In this document: positions 41,180 to 50,041 of the stretch, piece by piece
How the letters are laid out: each line of letters starts with the position of its first letter
Position numbering within the stretch: position 1 is the stretch's first letter
Origin: Planctomycetota bacterium
GTDB lineage: Bacteria; Planctomycetota; B15-G4
Assembly (NCBI GenBank): GCA_029259715.1
Contig: JAJDEP010000005.1
Span: 372,001-436,000, forward strand
Direction: 5' to 3'
Length of the DNA: 64,000 bases
Notes under the pieces: generated by a model
The model's input: the letters and a program-made list of their open reading frames with translations, nothing else
The model's database searches: none
What the model was told of the DNA's origin: nothing
Made by a program: the position numbers and the translations under genes

Positions 41180-41928
41180 TGAGTGACCTGGACGGGAAGG
41201 TCGCCCTCGTCACGGGCGGCTCGCGCGGGATCGGGCGGGCCATCGTGACCGCACTCGCCACGGCGGGCTGCCGTGTCGGGGCCGTGGCCACCAGCGAAGC
41301 CAGCGCCGAGGCCGGCGCCAGCGCGGCGCGCGACGCCGGCGCGGACGCCAAGGGCTATGCGGCTGACGTGAGCGACCCCGCACGGGCCGCCGAGGTCGTC
41401 GCCGACCTCAAGGAGACCTTCGGTTCCGTCGACATCCTGGTGAACAATGCCGGCATCACGCGCGACGGTCTGATCGTGCGCATGTCGCCGGAGGACGCCG
41501 CGGCAGCCATCGACATCAATCTGAAGGGCACTCTCTTCTATTGCCAGGCCGCCGCCCGGGTCATGGCCAAGCAGCGCTCGGGAGCCATGGTCAACATCTC
41601 CTCCATCGTGGGCCTCGTCGGCAACGCCGGGCAGTCCAACTACGCCGCCGCGAAGGCCGGCATCTTCGGGCTGACGCGGTCGCTGGCGCTCGAACTGGGT
41701 GGCCGCGGGATCCGCGTCAACGCCATCGCCCCCGGTTTCATCCAGACCGACATGACCTCGGGGCTGCCCGACGAGTTCAAACAGGCAAGTCTGGCGAAGA
41801 TCCCGGCCGGCCGCCTTGGCGAACCGGAGGACATCGCACAGGGCGTCATGTTCCTCGTTTCCGACGCCGCCAGCTACATCACAGGGACCACCATGGTCAT
41901 CGACGGAGGCATGTCCCTGGGTCTGTGA
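41176..41928 (+). CDS. fabG: 3-oxoacyl-ACP reductase
   Basis: A 250-residue classical SDR that reduces beta-ketoacyl-ACP with NADPH. Visible: [11 protein letters not shown] cofactor loop, NNAG at residues 90-93, active-site Ser143 in NISSIVG, Tyr156 and Lys160 in YAAAK, and the C-terminal [15 protein letters not shown]. Two consecutive ATG codons (41176, 41179) follow the overlapping fabD stop. Confidence 0.96.
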   Translation: MMSDLDGKVALVTGGSRGIGRAIVTALATAGCRVGAVATSEASAEAGASAARDAGADAKGYAADVSDPARAAEVVADLKETFGSVDILVNNAGITRDGLIVRMSPEDAAAAIDINLKGTLFYCQAAARVMAKQRSGAMVNISSIVGLVGNAGQSNYAAAKAGIFGLTRSLALELGGRGIRVNAIAPGFIQTDMTSGLPDEFKQASLAKIPAGRLGEPEDIAQGVMFLVSDAASYITGTTMVIDGGMSLGL

Positions 41929-41970
41929 TGAATTCGGCCGCAAAAGGCCCCATGGCTGTCGTCACGCGGC

Positions 41971-41994
41971 TTGACTTGGCCCCGCCGCTTCTCA
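41971..41994 (+). promoter_or_regulatory. Candidate internal promoter ahead of acpP
   Basis: TTGACT at 41971-41976 is followed after 18 bases by AACTAT, which keeps the key A2 and T6 of a -10 box. It lies in the 143-base gap between fabG and acpP, the largest gap in the operon. Extra ACP expression is common in such operons, which makes it plausible. Confidence 0.35.
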
Positions 41995-42071
41995 AACTAT
42001 CCGAATCCCGCGCCGCCGAAAGGCGCTACCCCGGGCGCTGCATCGCGCGCGCCTTCATGGAGACATACGCC

Positions 42072-42323
42072 GTGGTTTCAACTCAGGAGATCGAGGAGAA
42101 GGTCATCTCCATCGTCTGCGAGCAGATGGGCGCCAGTAAGGAGAAGGTCAGCCTCAACACGTCCTTCATCCAAGACCTCGGTGCTGACTCCCTCGACACG
42201 GTCGAGCTCGTCATGGAGTTCGAGGACCATTTCAACATCAGCATCCCGGACGAAGAGGCTGAGAAGATCCAGACCGTCGGCGATGCCGTCAGTTTCATCT
42301 CCAACAACACGAGCGGTTCCTAA
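42072..42323 (+). CDS. acpP: Acyl carrier protein
   Basis: An ACP of 83 residues from GTG 42072, acidic and helical, normal length. The phosphopantetheine Ser40 lies in [19 protein letters not shown] 42072 is preferred because GGAG at 42058-42061 precedes it; ATG 42057 would add five residues (88 in all) but has no Shine-Dalgarno sequence. It carries acyl chains for the fab enzymes on both sides. Confidence 0.96.
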   Translation: MVSTQEIEEKVISIVCEQMGASKEKVSLNTSFIQDLGADSLDTVELVMEFEDHFNISIPDEEAEKIQTVGDAVSFISNNTSGS

Positions 42324-42354
42324 GGGTCCCAGCTCCGTCTGAGGGACCCATCCA

Positions 42355-43599
42355 ATGAGCCGCCGTCGTGTGGTGGTCACCGGGCTCGGTGCAGTCACGA
42401 GCCTCGGCATGAGCTTCGAGGACTCGTGGCGCGCATTGCTCGCCGGCGAGAACGGTGTCTCGTCGATCGTGCACTTCGACACCACGGAATTCAGGACGAC
42501 GTTCGCGGGGATGATCCGCGACTACGATGCTGAGGCCCGCTTCGGTGTGAAGGACGGGAAGAAGCTCGACATCTTCACGCAGTTCGGGCTGCTCGCCGCC
42601 GACGACTGTTTCGCGGACGCCAACATCGACCTCGCGGCCACTGACCTCGACCGCGTCGGCTGCATCATGGGCACGGGTATCGGCGGCATCCAGGCCATCG
42701 AGTCGGCGCACCTCGTCCAGCTCGAGCGCGGCCCACGCCGGACCTCGCCGCACTTCATCCCCAAGATGATGCCCAACGCCCTCAGCGCGCAGATCTCGAT
42801 CAAGTTCGGTCTGCGGGGCAGCAACTTCGTCACCGGGTCGGCATGCGCATCGGCAGGCCATGCCCTCGGCATGGCGTTGCGCACGATCCAGTACGGCGAG
42901 GCCGACATCGTCATCTCCGGTGGCGCCGAGGCCGCGGTCACGCCCATCAGCGTGGCGGCGTTCGCGGCCATGAAGGCGCTGTCGACACGGAACGACGAAC
43001 CCGAGCGGGCGTCGCGCCCGTTCGACAAGGACCGCGACGGCTTCGTCATGGGCGAAGGCGCCGCCGTGCTCATGCTCGAGGAGCGGGAGCACGCGCTGGC
43101 TCGTGGTGCCCGCATCTACGCCGAGGTCGCCGGCTTCGGCGCCACGTCCGATGCCTTCCACATCACGCAGCCGAAGGAGGACGGCATCGGGCCCACCAAG
43201 GCCATGAACGACGCCCTCAAGGACGGCGGTGTGTCCCCGAACGTCGTGCAGTACGTCAACGCCCATGGCACGTCCACGCACTACAACGACCTCGTCGAGA
43301 GCCGCTCGATCCGCAAGGTCTTCGGGCCCCAGGCGGACAAGCTGGCCGTCTCGAGCACCAAGTCGATGATCGGGCACCTGCTCGGGGGCTCGGCGGCTGT
43401 GGAGGCCGCGGCCACCTGCCGCTCCATCATCGAGGGCCGCATCCACCCGACGCGCAACCACGAGTCGCCGGGCGAAGGGTGCGATCTCGACTACGTGCCC
43501 GGTGAGGCGCGGGAGTGGAAGATCGATCACGCCATCTCGAACTCGCTGGGGTTCGGCGGCCACAACGTCTGCCTGCTCTTCTCGCGGCATGACGACTGA
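42355..43599 (+). CDS. fabF: 3-oxoacyl-ACP synthase II
   Basis: A 414-residue elongating condensing enzyme. Catalytic residues: Cys164 in GSACASAGHA, His304 in NAHGTSTHYND, His341 in KSMIGHLLGGSAAVEA. VVVTGLGAVTSLG opens the protein and SNSLGFGGHNVCLLF closes it. It follows acpP by 31 bases. The 3' end overlaps the next gene by 11 bases. Confidence 0.97.
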   Translation: MSRRRVVVTGLGAVTSLGMSFEDSWRALLAGENGVSSIVHFDTTEFRTTFAGMIRDYDAEARFGVKDGKKLDIFTQFGLLAADDCFADANIDLAATDLDRVGCIMGTGIGGIQAIESAHLVQLERGPRRTSPHFIPKMMPNALSAQISIKFGLRGSNFVTGSACASAGHALGMALRTIQYGEADIVISGGAEAAVTPISVAAFAAMKALSTRNDEPERASRPFDKDRDGFVMGEGAAVLMLEEREHALARGARIYAEVAGFGATSDAFHITQPKEDGIGPTKAMNDALKDGGVSPNVVQYVNAHGTSTHYNDLVESRSIRKVFGPQADKLAVSSTKSMIGHLLGGSAAVEAAATCRSIIEGRIHPTRNHESPGEGCDLDYVPGEAREWKIDHAISNSLGFGGHNVCLLFSRHDD

Positions 43600-44992
43600 G
43601 CCGGGCGCGCAGCCCTCCGCTGCCGACCTCACCGAGCGCTTCGAAGCGGCCGGGCAGGGGCATGTCTGCCGCTACCTGCCGGAGCTCTCGGAGGTCGAGC
43701 GCGACGGCTTCCTGAGGCAGCTCGCGGCGCTGGACCTGCCCCGGCTCGAGACGCTCATCGGAGCGGTCCTCGCGGCGGCGCCTGCCGACGCAACGGGTGC
43801 CGTCGAACCCCCGGACCTGATCGAGTGCGCCGACGACGATGCCGGACGCGCGCGCGACGACGAGGCCCGCGCCGCCGGCGAGGAGTACCTCGCGGCGGGC
43901 CGCGTGGCGGCCTTCATGGTGGCGGGGGGGCAAGGTACGCGCCTCGGCTACGACGGCCCCAAGGGCCGCTTCCCGGTGGGCCCGCTGACCCAGCGCAGCC
44001 TCTTCGCCTATCACGCCCAGCGTGTGCGCGCGACGTCACGGCGCTACGGCGCCACGGCGCCCTTCTACGTGATGACCAGCGACGCCACACACGAGAGCAC
44101 CGTGGCCGCCTTCGGGGAAGCCGGCTGGTTCGGGCTCGACCCCGAGCAGGTGCACTTCCTCACCCAAGGCACCTTGCCCGCCATCGATCACGCCGGGCGA
44201 CTGCTGCTGGCGTCGAAGTCGTCGCTGGCCCTCAGCCCGGACGGTCACGGCGGTTCGTTCGCCGCGCTTTCCGCCAGCGGCGCCCTGGCGCGCATGGCCG
44301 CCGGCGGGGTCGACCAGATCTTCTACTTCCAGGTCGACAACCCGCTCGCGCCGGTCCTCGACCCGGTGTTCATCGGGCACCAGGTCTTGGCCGGGGCCGA
44401 GATGAGCACGAAGGTCGTGGCCAAGACCGAGCCGGGCGAGAAGGTGGGCGTGCTCGCCCGGGTCGACGGCCGTGTCGGCGTCATCGAGTATTCCGACCTC
44501 GGTGACGAGCTGGCCCAGGAGCGGGACGAGCGAGGCCGCCTGCGCTTCCGCGCCGGGAACATTGCCATCCACATGCTCGACCGGGCCTTCGTCGAGCGCT
44601 TGGTGGGCGGCGATCTGGAGCTGCCTGTGCACCGGGCCGAGAAAAAGGTCCCCTGCATCGACGAACGCGGCGTGCGCGTGGAGCCCACCGAACCCAACGC
44701 CATCAAGATGGAACTGTTCGTGTTCGACGCGCTTCCTCTGGCTGCCCGCACGGTGACCCAGGAGGTCCGGCGCGAAGACGAGTTCGCGCCGGTGAAGAAT
44801 GCGCAGGGCAGCGACAGCCCCCGGACCGCGTCGGACGCACTCGCCGACCAGGCCCGCCGGTGGATGGGCGCCGCCGGCCTCGCCCCGCCCCGGGACCTCG
44901 CCGAAGTGGGGCCCCTGTTCGCCTTGGACGTCGAAGAATTCCGCCGTAACCTCACTGAGCGCGACACCGGCCCGGTGTTCGATCGCTCGTGA
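43589..44992 (+). CDS. UDPGP-type nucleotidyltransferase (probable UDP-GlcNAc pyrophosphorylase)
   Basis: A 467-residue eukaryote-type UDPGP-family enzyme. The nucleotide-binding loop reads MVAGGQGTRLGYDGPKGRFPVG near residues 110-131, followed by FYVMTSDATHE, FYFQVDNPLAPVLDP (Mg/UTP site) and EPNAIKMELFVFDAL. The family makes UDP-GlcNAc (UAP1-like) or UDP-glucose from UTP and the sugar 1-phosphate. Between fabF and ddl, a role in supplying UDP-GlcNAc for peptidoglycan is the best guess. It is unrelated in architecture to the bacterial GlmU. It overlaps the fabF end. Confidence 0.85.
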   Translation: MTTEPGAQPSAADLTERFEAAGQGHVCRYLPELSEVERDGFLRQLAALDLPRLETLIGAVLAAAPADATGAVEPPDLIECADDDAGRARDDEARAAGEEYLAAGRVAAFMVAGGQGTRLGYDGPKGRFPVGPLTQRSLFAYHAQRVRATSRRYGATAPFYVMTSDATHESTVAAFGEAGWFGLDPEQVHFLTQGTLPAIDHAGRLLLASKSSLALSPDGHGGSFAALSASGALARMAAGGVDQIFYFQVDNPLAPVLDPVFIGHQVLAGAEMSTKVVAKTEPGEKVGVLARVDGRVGVIEYSDLGDELAQERDERGRLRFRAGNIAIHMLDRAFVERLVGGDLELPVHRAEKKVPCIDERGVRVEPTEPNAIKMELFVFDALPLAARTVTQEVRREDEFAPVKNAQGSDSPRTASDALADQARRWMGAAGLAPPRDLAEVGPLFALDVEEFRRNLTERDTGPVFDRS

Positions 44993-45033
44993 CCCCGGGG
45001 TCTCGTGGCCGCCGGGCTGCCGGAGGCGACGGA

Positions 45034-46059
45034 ATGAGACCAGTGGCGGTGCTGGCGGGAGGCCCCTCGTCCGAGCACGAGGTGTCGCTCGAGACGGCCG
45101 CCGCCATGTTGGCGACCTTCCGGCAGGCGGGTTGGCCCTCTCGCCCCGTCGTCATCGATCGGGAGGGCGGCTGGCGGCTCGGCGCTGAGGACGCCGGCGG
45201 GAGTGCGACGGAGAACGCACCCGTCATGACGGCCGACCGGGCGCTGGCGGCCCTGGCCGCACAAGGTGAGGTGGCCGTGCTCGGCCTGCACGGGCGCTTC
45301 GGCGAAGACGGCGCCGCGCAGCGCCTCCTCGATGCGGCCGGCGTGCCCTACACCGGGAGCGGCGCGGCCGCCTCGGCCCTGTGCATGGACAAAGAACTGT
45401 CGAAGATCGCCGCGACCCAGGTGGGGGCCGCCTGCTCGCGCCATCAGGTGCTCGTGGGGGCGAACATCCCCACGGCGCTCCTGCAGATGAAGGTCGGGCT
45501 GCCCTGCGTCGTGAAACCGGTGGGGGGCGGCAGCAGCGTCGCCACATCGATCGTCCGGAGCGATGACGCCCTGACCGACGCCGTGCACGCTGCCCAGGCG
45601 GAGGACCCGGAGGGTCGCGCCCTCGTCGAGGAGTTCGTCGCGGGGCGCGAGCTCACCTGCGCCGTGTTGCGGCAGCAGGGGCGCGTGACGTGCCTGCCGC
45701 TGGTCTCCATCGAGCCGCGCGGCGACGCCTTCTACGACTACCACGCCAAGTACGAGACCGAGGCGACGCGCTTGACCTGCCCGGCCATTGTCGACGCCTC
45801 CGTGCGCGCCGAGATCGAGCGGGTCTCCGAGTCGCTGTTCGTCAACCTCGAGCTGCGGGGCGTCGCGCGCCTCGACTTCATCCTCGACGAGACGCGCAAC
45901 GTGCCTGTGTTCCTCGAGATCAACACGCTGCCGGGTATGACCTCCCACAGCCTCGTGCCGCTCGCCGCCCGCGAAGCCGGCCTCGCGGACATCGACCTGC
46001 TCGCGGCGCTGGTGGCCGACATCGAGGAAGACCGTGAAGGGCCCGGGGTGGGCTCGTGA
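45034..46059 (+). CDS. ddl: D-alanine--D-alanine ligase
   Basis: A 341-residue ATP-grasp ligase making the D-Ala-D-Ala dipeptide for peptidoglycan. Signatures: VLAGGPSSEHEVSLETA, LHGRFGEDGAAQRLLDAAGVPYTGSG, CVVKPVGGGSS, and the Mg-binding FLEINTLPGMTSHSL near the C-terminus. ATG 45034 was chosen because GGAGG lies eight bases upstream; GTG 44989 would add 15 residues of poor quality. The stop overlaps dapB. Confidence 0.96.
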   Translation: MRPVAVLAGGPSSEHEVSLETAAAMLATFRQAGWPSRPVVIDREGGWRLGAEDAGGSATENAPVMTADRALAALAAQGEVAVLGLHGRFGEDGAAQRLLDAAGVPYTGSGAAASALCMDKELSKIAATQVGAACSRHQVLVGANIPTALLQMKVGLPCVVKPVGGGSSVATSIVRSDDALTDAVHAAQAEDPEGRALVEEFVAGRELTCAVLRQQGRVTCLPLVSIEPRGDAFYDYHAKYETEATRLTCPAIVDASVRAEIERVSESLFVNLELRGVARLDFILDETRNVPVFLEINTLPGMTSHSLVPLAAREAGLADIDLLAALVADIEEDREGPGVGS

Positions 46060-46736
46060 GGGTCGTCGTCGCCGGGGCGCGGGGCCGCATGGGGCGCGTG
46101 GTCGTCCCGGCGTTGCGCTCGGCCCCGGGCGTCACCCAGGTCTCGACCCTCGATCGAGGTGACGACGTCGACGCGGCGCTGGAGCGCGACCGCCCCCAGG
46201 TGCTGGTGGACTTCACCCATGCCCAGGCGAGCGCGGTGCTCGTCGCGGCCGCTGTCCAGCGGGACATCTCACCGGTGATCGGGACGAGCGGGTGGGCCGC
46301 AGCGGCCATCGCTGACCTGGCGAGGCTCTGCGCGGAGCGGGGGCTCGGCGCCTTGCTCATCCCGAACTTCTCGATCGGAGCCGTGCTGCAGATGCGCTTC
46401 GCCGCCCAGGCGGCGCGGTTGCTGGCCTGTTCGCGGCTCCGGGAGGTCCACCACAGCGACAAGCGCGACTCACCGTCGGGCACATCCCTGGCGACGGCGG
46501 CGGCCATCGAGGCGGTGGGGGGCCGCCCTCCCGCCATCGAGAGTGAGCGGCGTGAGGGCCTCGTTGCGGAGCAGGAGCTGCGCTTCGAGGGGCCGGGGGA
46601 AGCGCTGGAGCTGCGCCACCACGTCGACGATCGCCGCGCCTACGTGGCGGGGGTGCTGCTGGCCGTCTCCCGCGTGCGCGCCCTCGACCGGCTGATCATC
46701 GGGCTGGACCCTTTGCTCGAGGACGCCGGCTGCTAA
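46056..46736 (+). CDS. dapB: 4-hydroxy-tetrahydrodipicolinate reductase
   Basis: A 226-residue enzyme, at the short end of the family. It makes tetrahydrodipicolinate for lysine and meso-diaminopimelate. NAD(P) loop VAGARGRMGRVV, catalytic/substrate motif HHSDKRDSPSGTSLA near residues 130-144 (usually HHxxKxDAPSGTA), and IGTSGW. The GTG start overlaps the ddl stop. Pairing ddl and dapB with the upstream nucleotidyltransferase makes a peptidoglycan-precursor block. Confidence 0.92.
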   Translation: MRVVVAGARGRMGRVVVPALRSAPGVTQVSTLDRGDDVDAALERDRPQVLVDFTHAQASAVLVAAAVQRDISPVIGTSGWAAAAIADLARLCAERGLGALLIPNFSIGAVLQMRFAAQAARLLACSRLREVHHSDKRDSPSGTSLATAAAIEAVGGRPPAIESERREGLVAEQELRFEGPGEALELRHHVDDRRAYVAGVLLAVSRVRALDRLIIGLDPLLEDAGC

Positions 46737-46762
46737 GATCGCGCGCCCGCAAACGCGCGGCG

Positions 46763-46850
46763 GCCAGAGTGGCGGAATCGGCATACGCGGCGGATTCAAA
46801 ATCCGCTGCCCTTAACGGGCTTGGGGGTTCGAGTCCCCCCTCTGGCACCA
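46763..46850 (+). tRNA. tRNA-Leu(CAA)
   Basis: Acceptor arms GCCAGAG and CTCTGGC pair perfectly. The anticodon stem-loop GCGGA-TTCAAAA-TCCGC gives anticodon CAA (reads UUG). A long variable arm GCCCTTAACGGGC marks it as class II, and the T arm is GGGGG-TTCGAGT-CCCCC. CCA is encoded. 88 bases. Confidence 0.96.
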
Positions 46851-46884
46851 CCGCCTCGAACAACGCGGCGCTGAACAGCGAAGG

Positions 46885-47145
46885 TCACCCGCGCCAGGCG
46901 CGCCAGTCGTCCTCGGGCTGCGCCCGCGCGTCGTCCGGCTCCTCGTCGGCCCGACTGCGCAGACCGAGCGCTCGGAAGATGAAGAACTGCAGCACCAGGA
47001 AGAGCCCGAAGGCGATCGCCGGCAGGACCAGGGCGTTGCCGCCGGCGAAGAAGCCGATGGCGCCGCCCACGAAGAACAGGATGCCGATCACGGTCACGAC
47101 CATGAGCGCCGTGGACCGTCCCGCGTGGCTGCCCGTCTTGGTCAT
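46885..47145 (-). CDS. Small membrane protein of unknown function
   Basis: An 86-residue protein with two clear hydrophobic helices (about residues 13-34 and 38-60: VVTVIGILFFVGGAIGFF, LVLPAIAFGLFLVLQFFIF) and a charged C-terminal tail rich in Asp/Glu/Arg. It lies between the tRNA-Leu and tRNA-Val genes, on the opposite strand to dapB. I do not recognise a family. Confidence 0.55.
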   Translation of the reverse strand: MTKTGSHAGRSTALMVVTVIGILFFVGGAIGFFAGGNALVLPAIAFGLFLVLQFFIFRALGLRSRADEEPDDARAQPEDDWRAWRG

Positions 47146-47213
47146 GGGCGAAACATAGCACGCAGGCTGCGGGGGTCAGCCGCAGCGGCATCGCGCGTGG
47201 AAACTCACGACGA

Positions 47214-47289
47214 TGGTGGGCGAGAAGGGACTCGAACCCCTGACCCCCTGGGTGTGATCCAGGTGCGCTACCAACTGCGCCACTCGCCC
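47214..47289 (-). tRNA. tRNA-Val(CAC)
   Basis: Read on the minus strand: acceptor GGGCGAG/CTCGCCC, D-loop with AGTTGGTAGC, anticodon stem-loop CCTGG-ATCACAC-CCAGG (anticodon CAC, reads GUG), T arm AGGGG-TTCGAGT-CCCTT with one wobble/mismatch, CCA encoded. 76 bases. Confidence 0.95.
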
Positions 47290-47359
47290 AACGAGGTCTT
47301 AGTGTGCGGAACGCCTTGCCGGCCCGCAAGCGGCGGCTGGGCCCTTCAGGGGGGGGCCG

Positions 47360-48733
47360 TCAGCGCACGTATCCGAGCCGTCGCAGCCGCTCGAGCGTGG
47401 CCTCGTCCACCGGCGCAGCGCCGTCGTCACCCTGGTCCTCGGTGCCGCGCCAGACGTCGAGCAGCGCCCGGAGCTCGGAGAGCGTGTCGGGCTCCGAGGC
47501 GCCGAGGTCCTCGGTCTCGTCGGCGAAACCTCCGGCCTCCACGGCGAACAGGCGGGGGGCCACGTCCGGCCTCTCGCTGCGATAGGGGAAGGGCTCGATG
47601 AGCTTGCGGGTCGCCGTGCGGGCGAACCAGCCGCGGTTCCCCGTCCCGGCGATGACGGCGGGGGATGGATCCGACGCGGACAGCGGCAAGCGGCTGCCGG
47701 ACAGCGACCGTCCGGCCAGGGTGAGGAGCGTCGTGCCGAGATCCGCCGTGGAGACCGCGCGGGTCTCGCGACGCCCGGACGGCACGCCCGGCCCCGCGAG
47801 CCACAGCGGAACCCTGAGGGCCTCCTCGAAGAGCTGCTCACCGTGTTCGTCGTAGGCCCCTCCGAGCGGTCCGTCGTCCTGGTCCCGGTCGGCGTTGCGG
47901 GCATGGGAGAAGAGGCCCTCTCCGTGATCGGAGGTCACCGCGATCAACGCCTCACCGCGGCTCCCGGTTCCCCAGGCGTCCACCAGACGCCCGAGCATGC
48001 GATCCGTGTAGAGGACCTGGCCGTCGTAGCTCCGGCGGAAAGTCTGCAGCAGGCGTTGCTGGGCCGCGTCGAGGCGGGGCGTCCAGGAGACCCGCGGGGG
48101 CGTGCCGTCCGGCAGGGGCGCCGACCAGCCCGGACTCTCCGGAGCGTAGCGGGCGTGGTCGGGGTCGTAAGGCGCGTGGGGATCCATCAGGTGGACGTAC
48201 ACGAACAGGGGGCGATCATCCGCCGGCTCGGCCAGGTGTGCCAGCGCACGGTCGACGACGGCCTCGGCATTCCAAGACCGCAGCGCCGAGAGGTCCTGCT
48301 TCAGCAACTCCCGGTCACGCGCCGGCGCGACGTCATACGCCTCGAAGCCGCGATCGAAACCGTTGTCGGCCGTGAGCAGGGGATTGGCCACGATGCCGAC
48401 CGTGCGGTAGCCCGCCTCGCCGAAGCGCTCGGCCAGGGTGGGCGCATCCTTGAACACGCGGGTGCGGCTCGTGGTCACCTGGCGTCCCGAGAAGAGGCCT
48501 GCCATGGCCGGCAGCGTCCACGACGACGGGCTCACGGCCTGCTCGTAGACGATGCCGCGGGCGCCGAAGGCCGCCAGCCGCTCGGTGGTGACCAGATCGG
48601 GCCTCAGGACCGTGGTGCGGTCAGCCCGCAGCGTGTCGATCACGACCAGCAGGACGTCCGGATGTGGGGCCCGATCGGAGCCACACGCCAGGAGGCACCC
48701 CATGACGGCCAGGAGACACGATTTCAGGCGCAC
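47360..48733 (-). CDS. Alkaline phosphatase/sulfatase-superfamily lipoprotein
   Basis: A 457-residue protein from GTG 48733, chosen for its signal peptide with lipobox LLAC (Cys17). The fold is that of the sulfatase superfamily: VVIDTLRADR (metal Asp), AVSPSSWTLPAMAGLFSG, SDHGEGLFSH and DEHGEQLFEEALRVPLWLAGPG. At the place of the formylglycine Cys/Ser (CxPSR) there is Thr73 in SWTLPA, so it should work like alkaline phosphatase or phosphotransferases with a Thr nucleophile. It may hydrolyse or transfer phospho-groups at the cell surface. Substrate unknown. Confidence 0.85.
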   Translation of the reverse strand: MRLKSCLLAVMGCLLACGSDRAPHPDVLLVVIDTLRADRTTVLRPDLVTTERLAAFGARGIVYEQAVSPSSWTLPAMAGLFSGRQVTTSRTRVFKDAPTLAERFGEAGYRTVGIVANPLLTADNGFDRGFEAYDVAPARDRELLKQDLSALRSWNAEAVVDRALAHLAEPADDRPLFVYVHLMDPHAPYDPDHARYAPESPGWSAPLPDGTPPRVSWTPRLDAAQQRLLQTFRRSYDGQVLYTDRMLGRLVDAWGTGSRGEALIAVTSDHGEGLFSHARNADRDQDDGPLGGAYDEHGEQLFEEALRVPLWLAGPGVPSGRRETRAVSTADLGTTLLTLAGRSLSGSRLPLSASDPSPAVIAGTGNRGWFARTATRKLIEPFPYRSERPDVAPRLFAVEAGGFADETEDLGASEPDTLSELRALLDVWRGTEDQGDDGAAPVDEATLERLRRLGYVR

Positions 48734-48865
48734 GGTGCCCAGCCTAGCAAGCCCGTCGGCCCGCCTTGGGAGCGGATTGAAGTCCTGACGCTGGATTGTC
48801 GATGGACTTCTCCGACGGCCGTTCCCGACACGCCCCTCGGAGGGGCACCCCAGGAGAGATCTCCG

Positions 48866-49945
48866 ATGCGCATCGTGACCCTTACCTTCACCGCTCTGGC
48901 CGTACTGCTGCTGGCACCCGCGGGCGCCGCCCAGGACACGCCGGGCTCGAAGGTCCGCCAGGCTTGGCTTCGCGTCCAAGCCCGGAATGAAGCCGCTGCC
49001 GAAGCAGCGGCCGCCGAAGAGGCCATGCTCCTGGCTCAAGCTCTCGCCAAGCGCGAGGCCTGGGGCTTCAGGAATACCGAGCGCCTTGCGCGCCTCGAAG
49101 CCCAAGAGATCCGGGCTCAGTCCGAGAATCGCGCCCGCCGACTCGCGTGGGCCGCCGAGATCATGGATGCGTCGGCGACTGTGGCTGAGAACCACGCCCG
49201 TCGCCTCGCCTGGGCTGCCGGAAGTGACACGGACTCGATCCGGGTCGCCGCGGCCGTCGTCGACATCGCCGTCGAGAACGTGACGCCCGCCGTCGACAGG
49301 ACCACGGTCGCGATGGGCACGGCAACGGCCGACCCCGACGCGCCGCAACGCCAACGCCGTCGCCGCGCTGTCCGCGCGCAGATGCGTCAGGAGATCGAGG
49401 CTGAGGTCGAGAACCAGGAGATCGGTGGCGCCTGGAGCGGTCCGCCCGTCTACGTCAGGCCAGCGGCCGAGACGGTGACCGTGGAGGTCGCCATGACCGA
49501 TTCCGAGCCGATGGTGACTTCGCCCGACGGCGCCACCGCGATGGCCACCGCCATGGCCACCGATGCCGTCAGCGACGACGTGCGCCGTGCCCGCCGTGAA
49601 GCCTGGGCCGCGAACCACGCCCGCAAGGTCGCGATGCGCATCAAGTCACAGGGTGAGCGCGAGCTGCGTCGCACCGAGGTGCAGGAGCGCATGCGCCTGG
49701 CCCGCGTGCAGCAGTCAGCGATCCGGAACGGCGAGCGCGTTGCCCTCGCCATGGATTCGGCGTCGATCCAGCAGCGTCGGGACTCGTGGGCCGCGGCCCA
49801 GCGGATCGCTGCGCAGCAGGCCAATCCCCTCAAGCGTTCGTCGCAGCGCCGTCCGATCCGGATAATCGAGGCGCCCGCCGCTGAGGACGTGATCGGAGTC
49901 GAGGGCAACGCGGAAGACGCCGAGAACGACGGCATCGACGGCTAG
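48866..49945 (+). CDS. Secreted Ala-rich repeat protein
   Basis: A 359-residue protein of unrecognised family. ATG 48866 with GGAG upstream opens a signal peptide with AGAA cleavage near residue 22. The mature protein is rich in Ala, Arg, Glu and predicted helical or coiled coil. A recurring unit [RK]R-x-[AS]-W-A-A occurs at residues 91-97, 112-118, 243-249 and 304-310, with shorter variants at 31-34 (RQAW) and 63-66. Two halves of the repeat region flank a less helical middle (about 120-235) that contains an Ala-Met-Thr stretch. No enzyme motif. Confidence 0.7.
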   Translation: MRIVTLTFTALAVLLLAPAGAAQDTPGSKVRQAWLRVQARNEAAAEAAAAEEAMLLAQALAKREAWGFRNTERLARLEAQEIRAQSENRARRLAWAAEIMDASATVAENHARRLAWAAGSDTDSIRVAAAVVDIAVENVTPAVDRTTVAMGTATADPDAPQRQRRRRAVRAQMRQEIEAEVENQEIGGAWSGPPVYVRPAAETVTVEVAMTDSEPMVTSPDGATAMATAMATDAVSDDVRRARREAWAANHARKVAMRIKSQGERELRRTEVQERMRLARVQQSAIRNGERVALAMDSASIQQRRDSWAAAQRIAAQQANPLKRSSQRRPIRIIEAPAAEDVIGVEGNAEDAENDGIDG

Positions 49946-49983
49946 ATCCCAGGCCCACTCGGGGGACCATCCCCGCGGTGTCC

Positions 49984-50024
49984 ACGGCGCCCGTCCCGGC
50001 TCAGGCCGCGGCGGGCGTCTGCCG
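49984..50024. terminator. Candidate bidirectional hairpin between convergent genes
   Basis: ACGGCGCCCG at 49984-49993 can pair with CGGGCGTCTGCCGT at 50011-50024 through an imperfect stem with a small bulge. It sits in the gap where the repeat-protein gene and natB converge. No T-tract is present. Confidence 0.3.
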
Positions 50025-50041
50025 TTGCGGGGAGCGCCGGG

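Noticed and set aside
47360..48733. Classical arylsulfatase
   Set aside because: The CxPSR motif is absent; the site holds Thr.
49541..49565. ATGGCCACCGC tandem repeats as regulatory repeats
   Set aside because: They are inside the Ala-rich coding region and encode Ala-Met-Ala-Thr.
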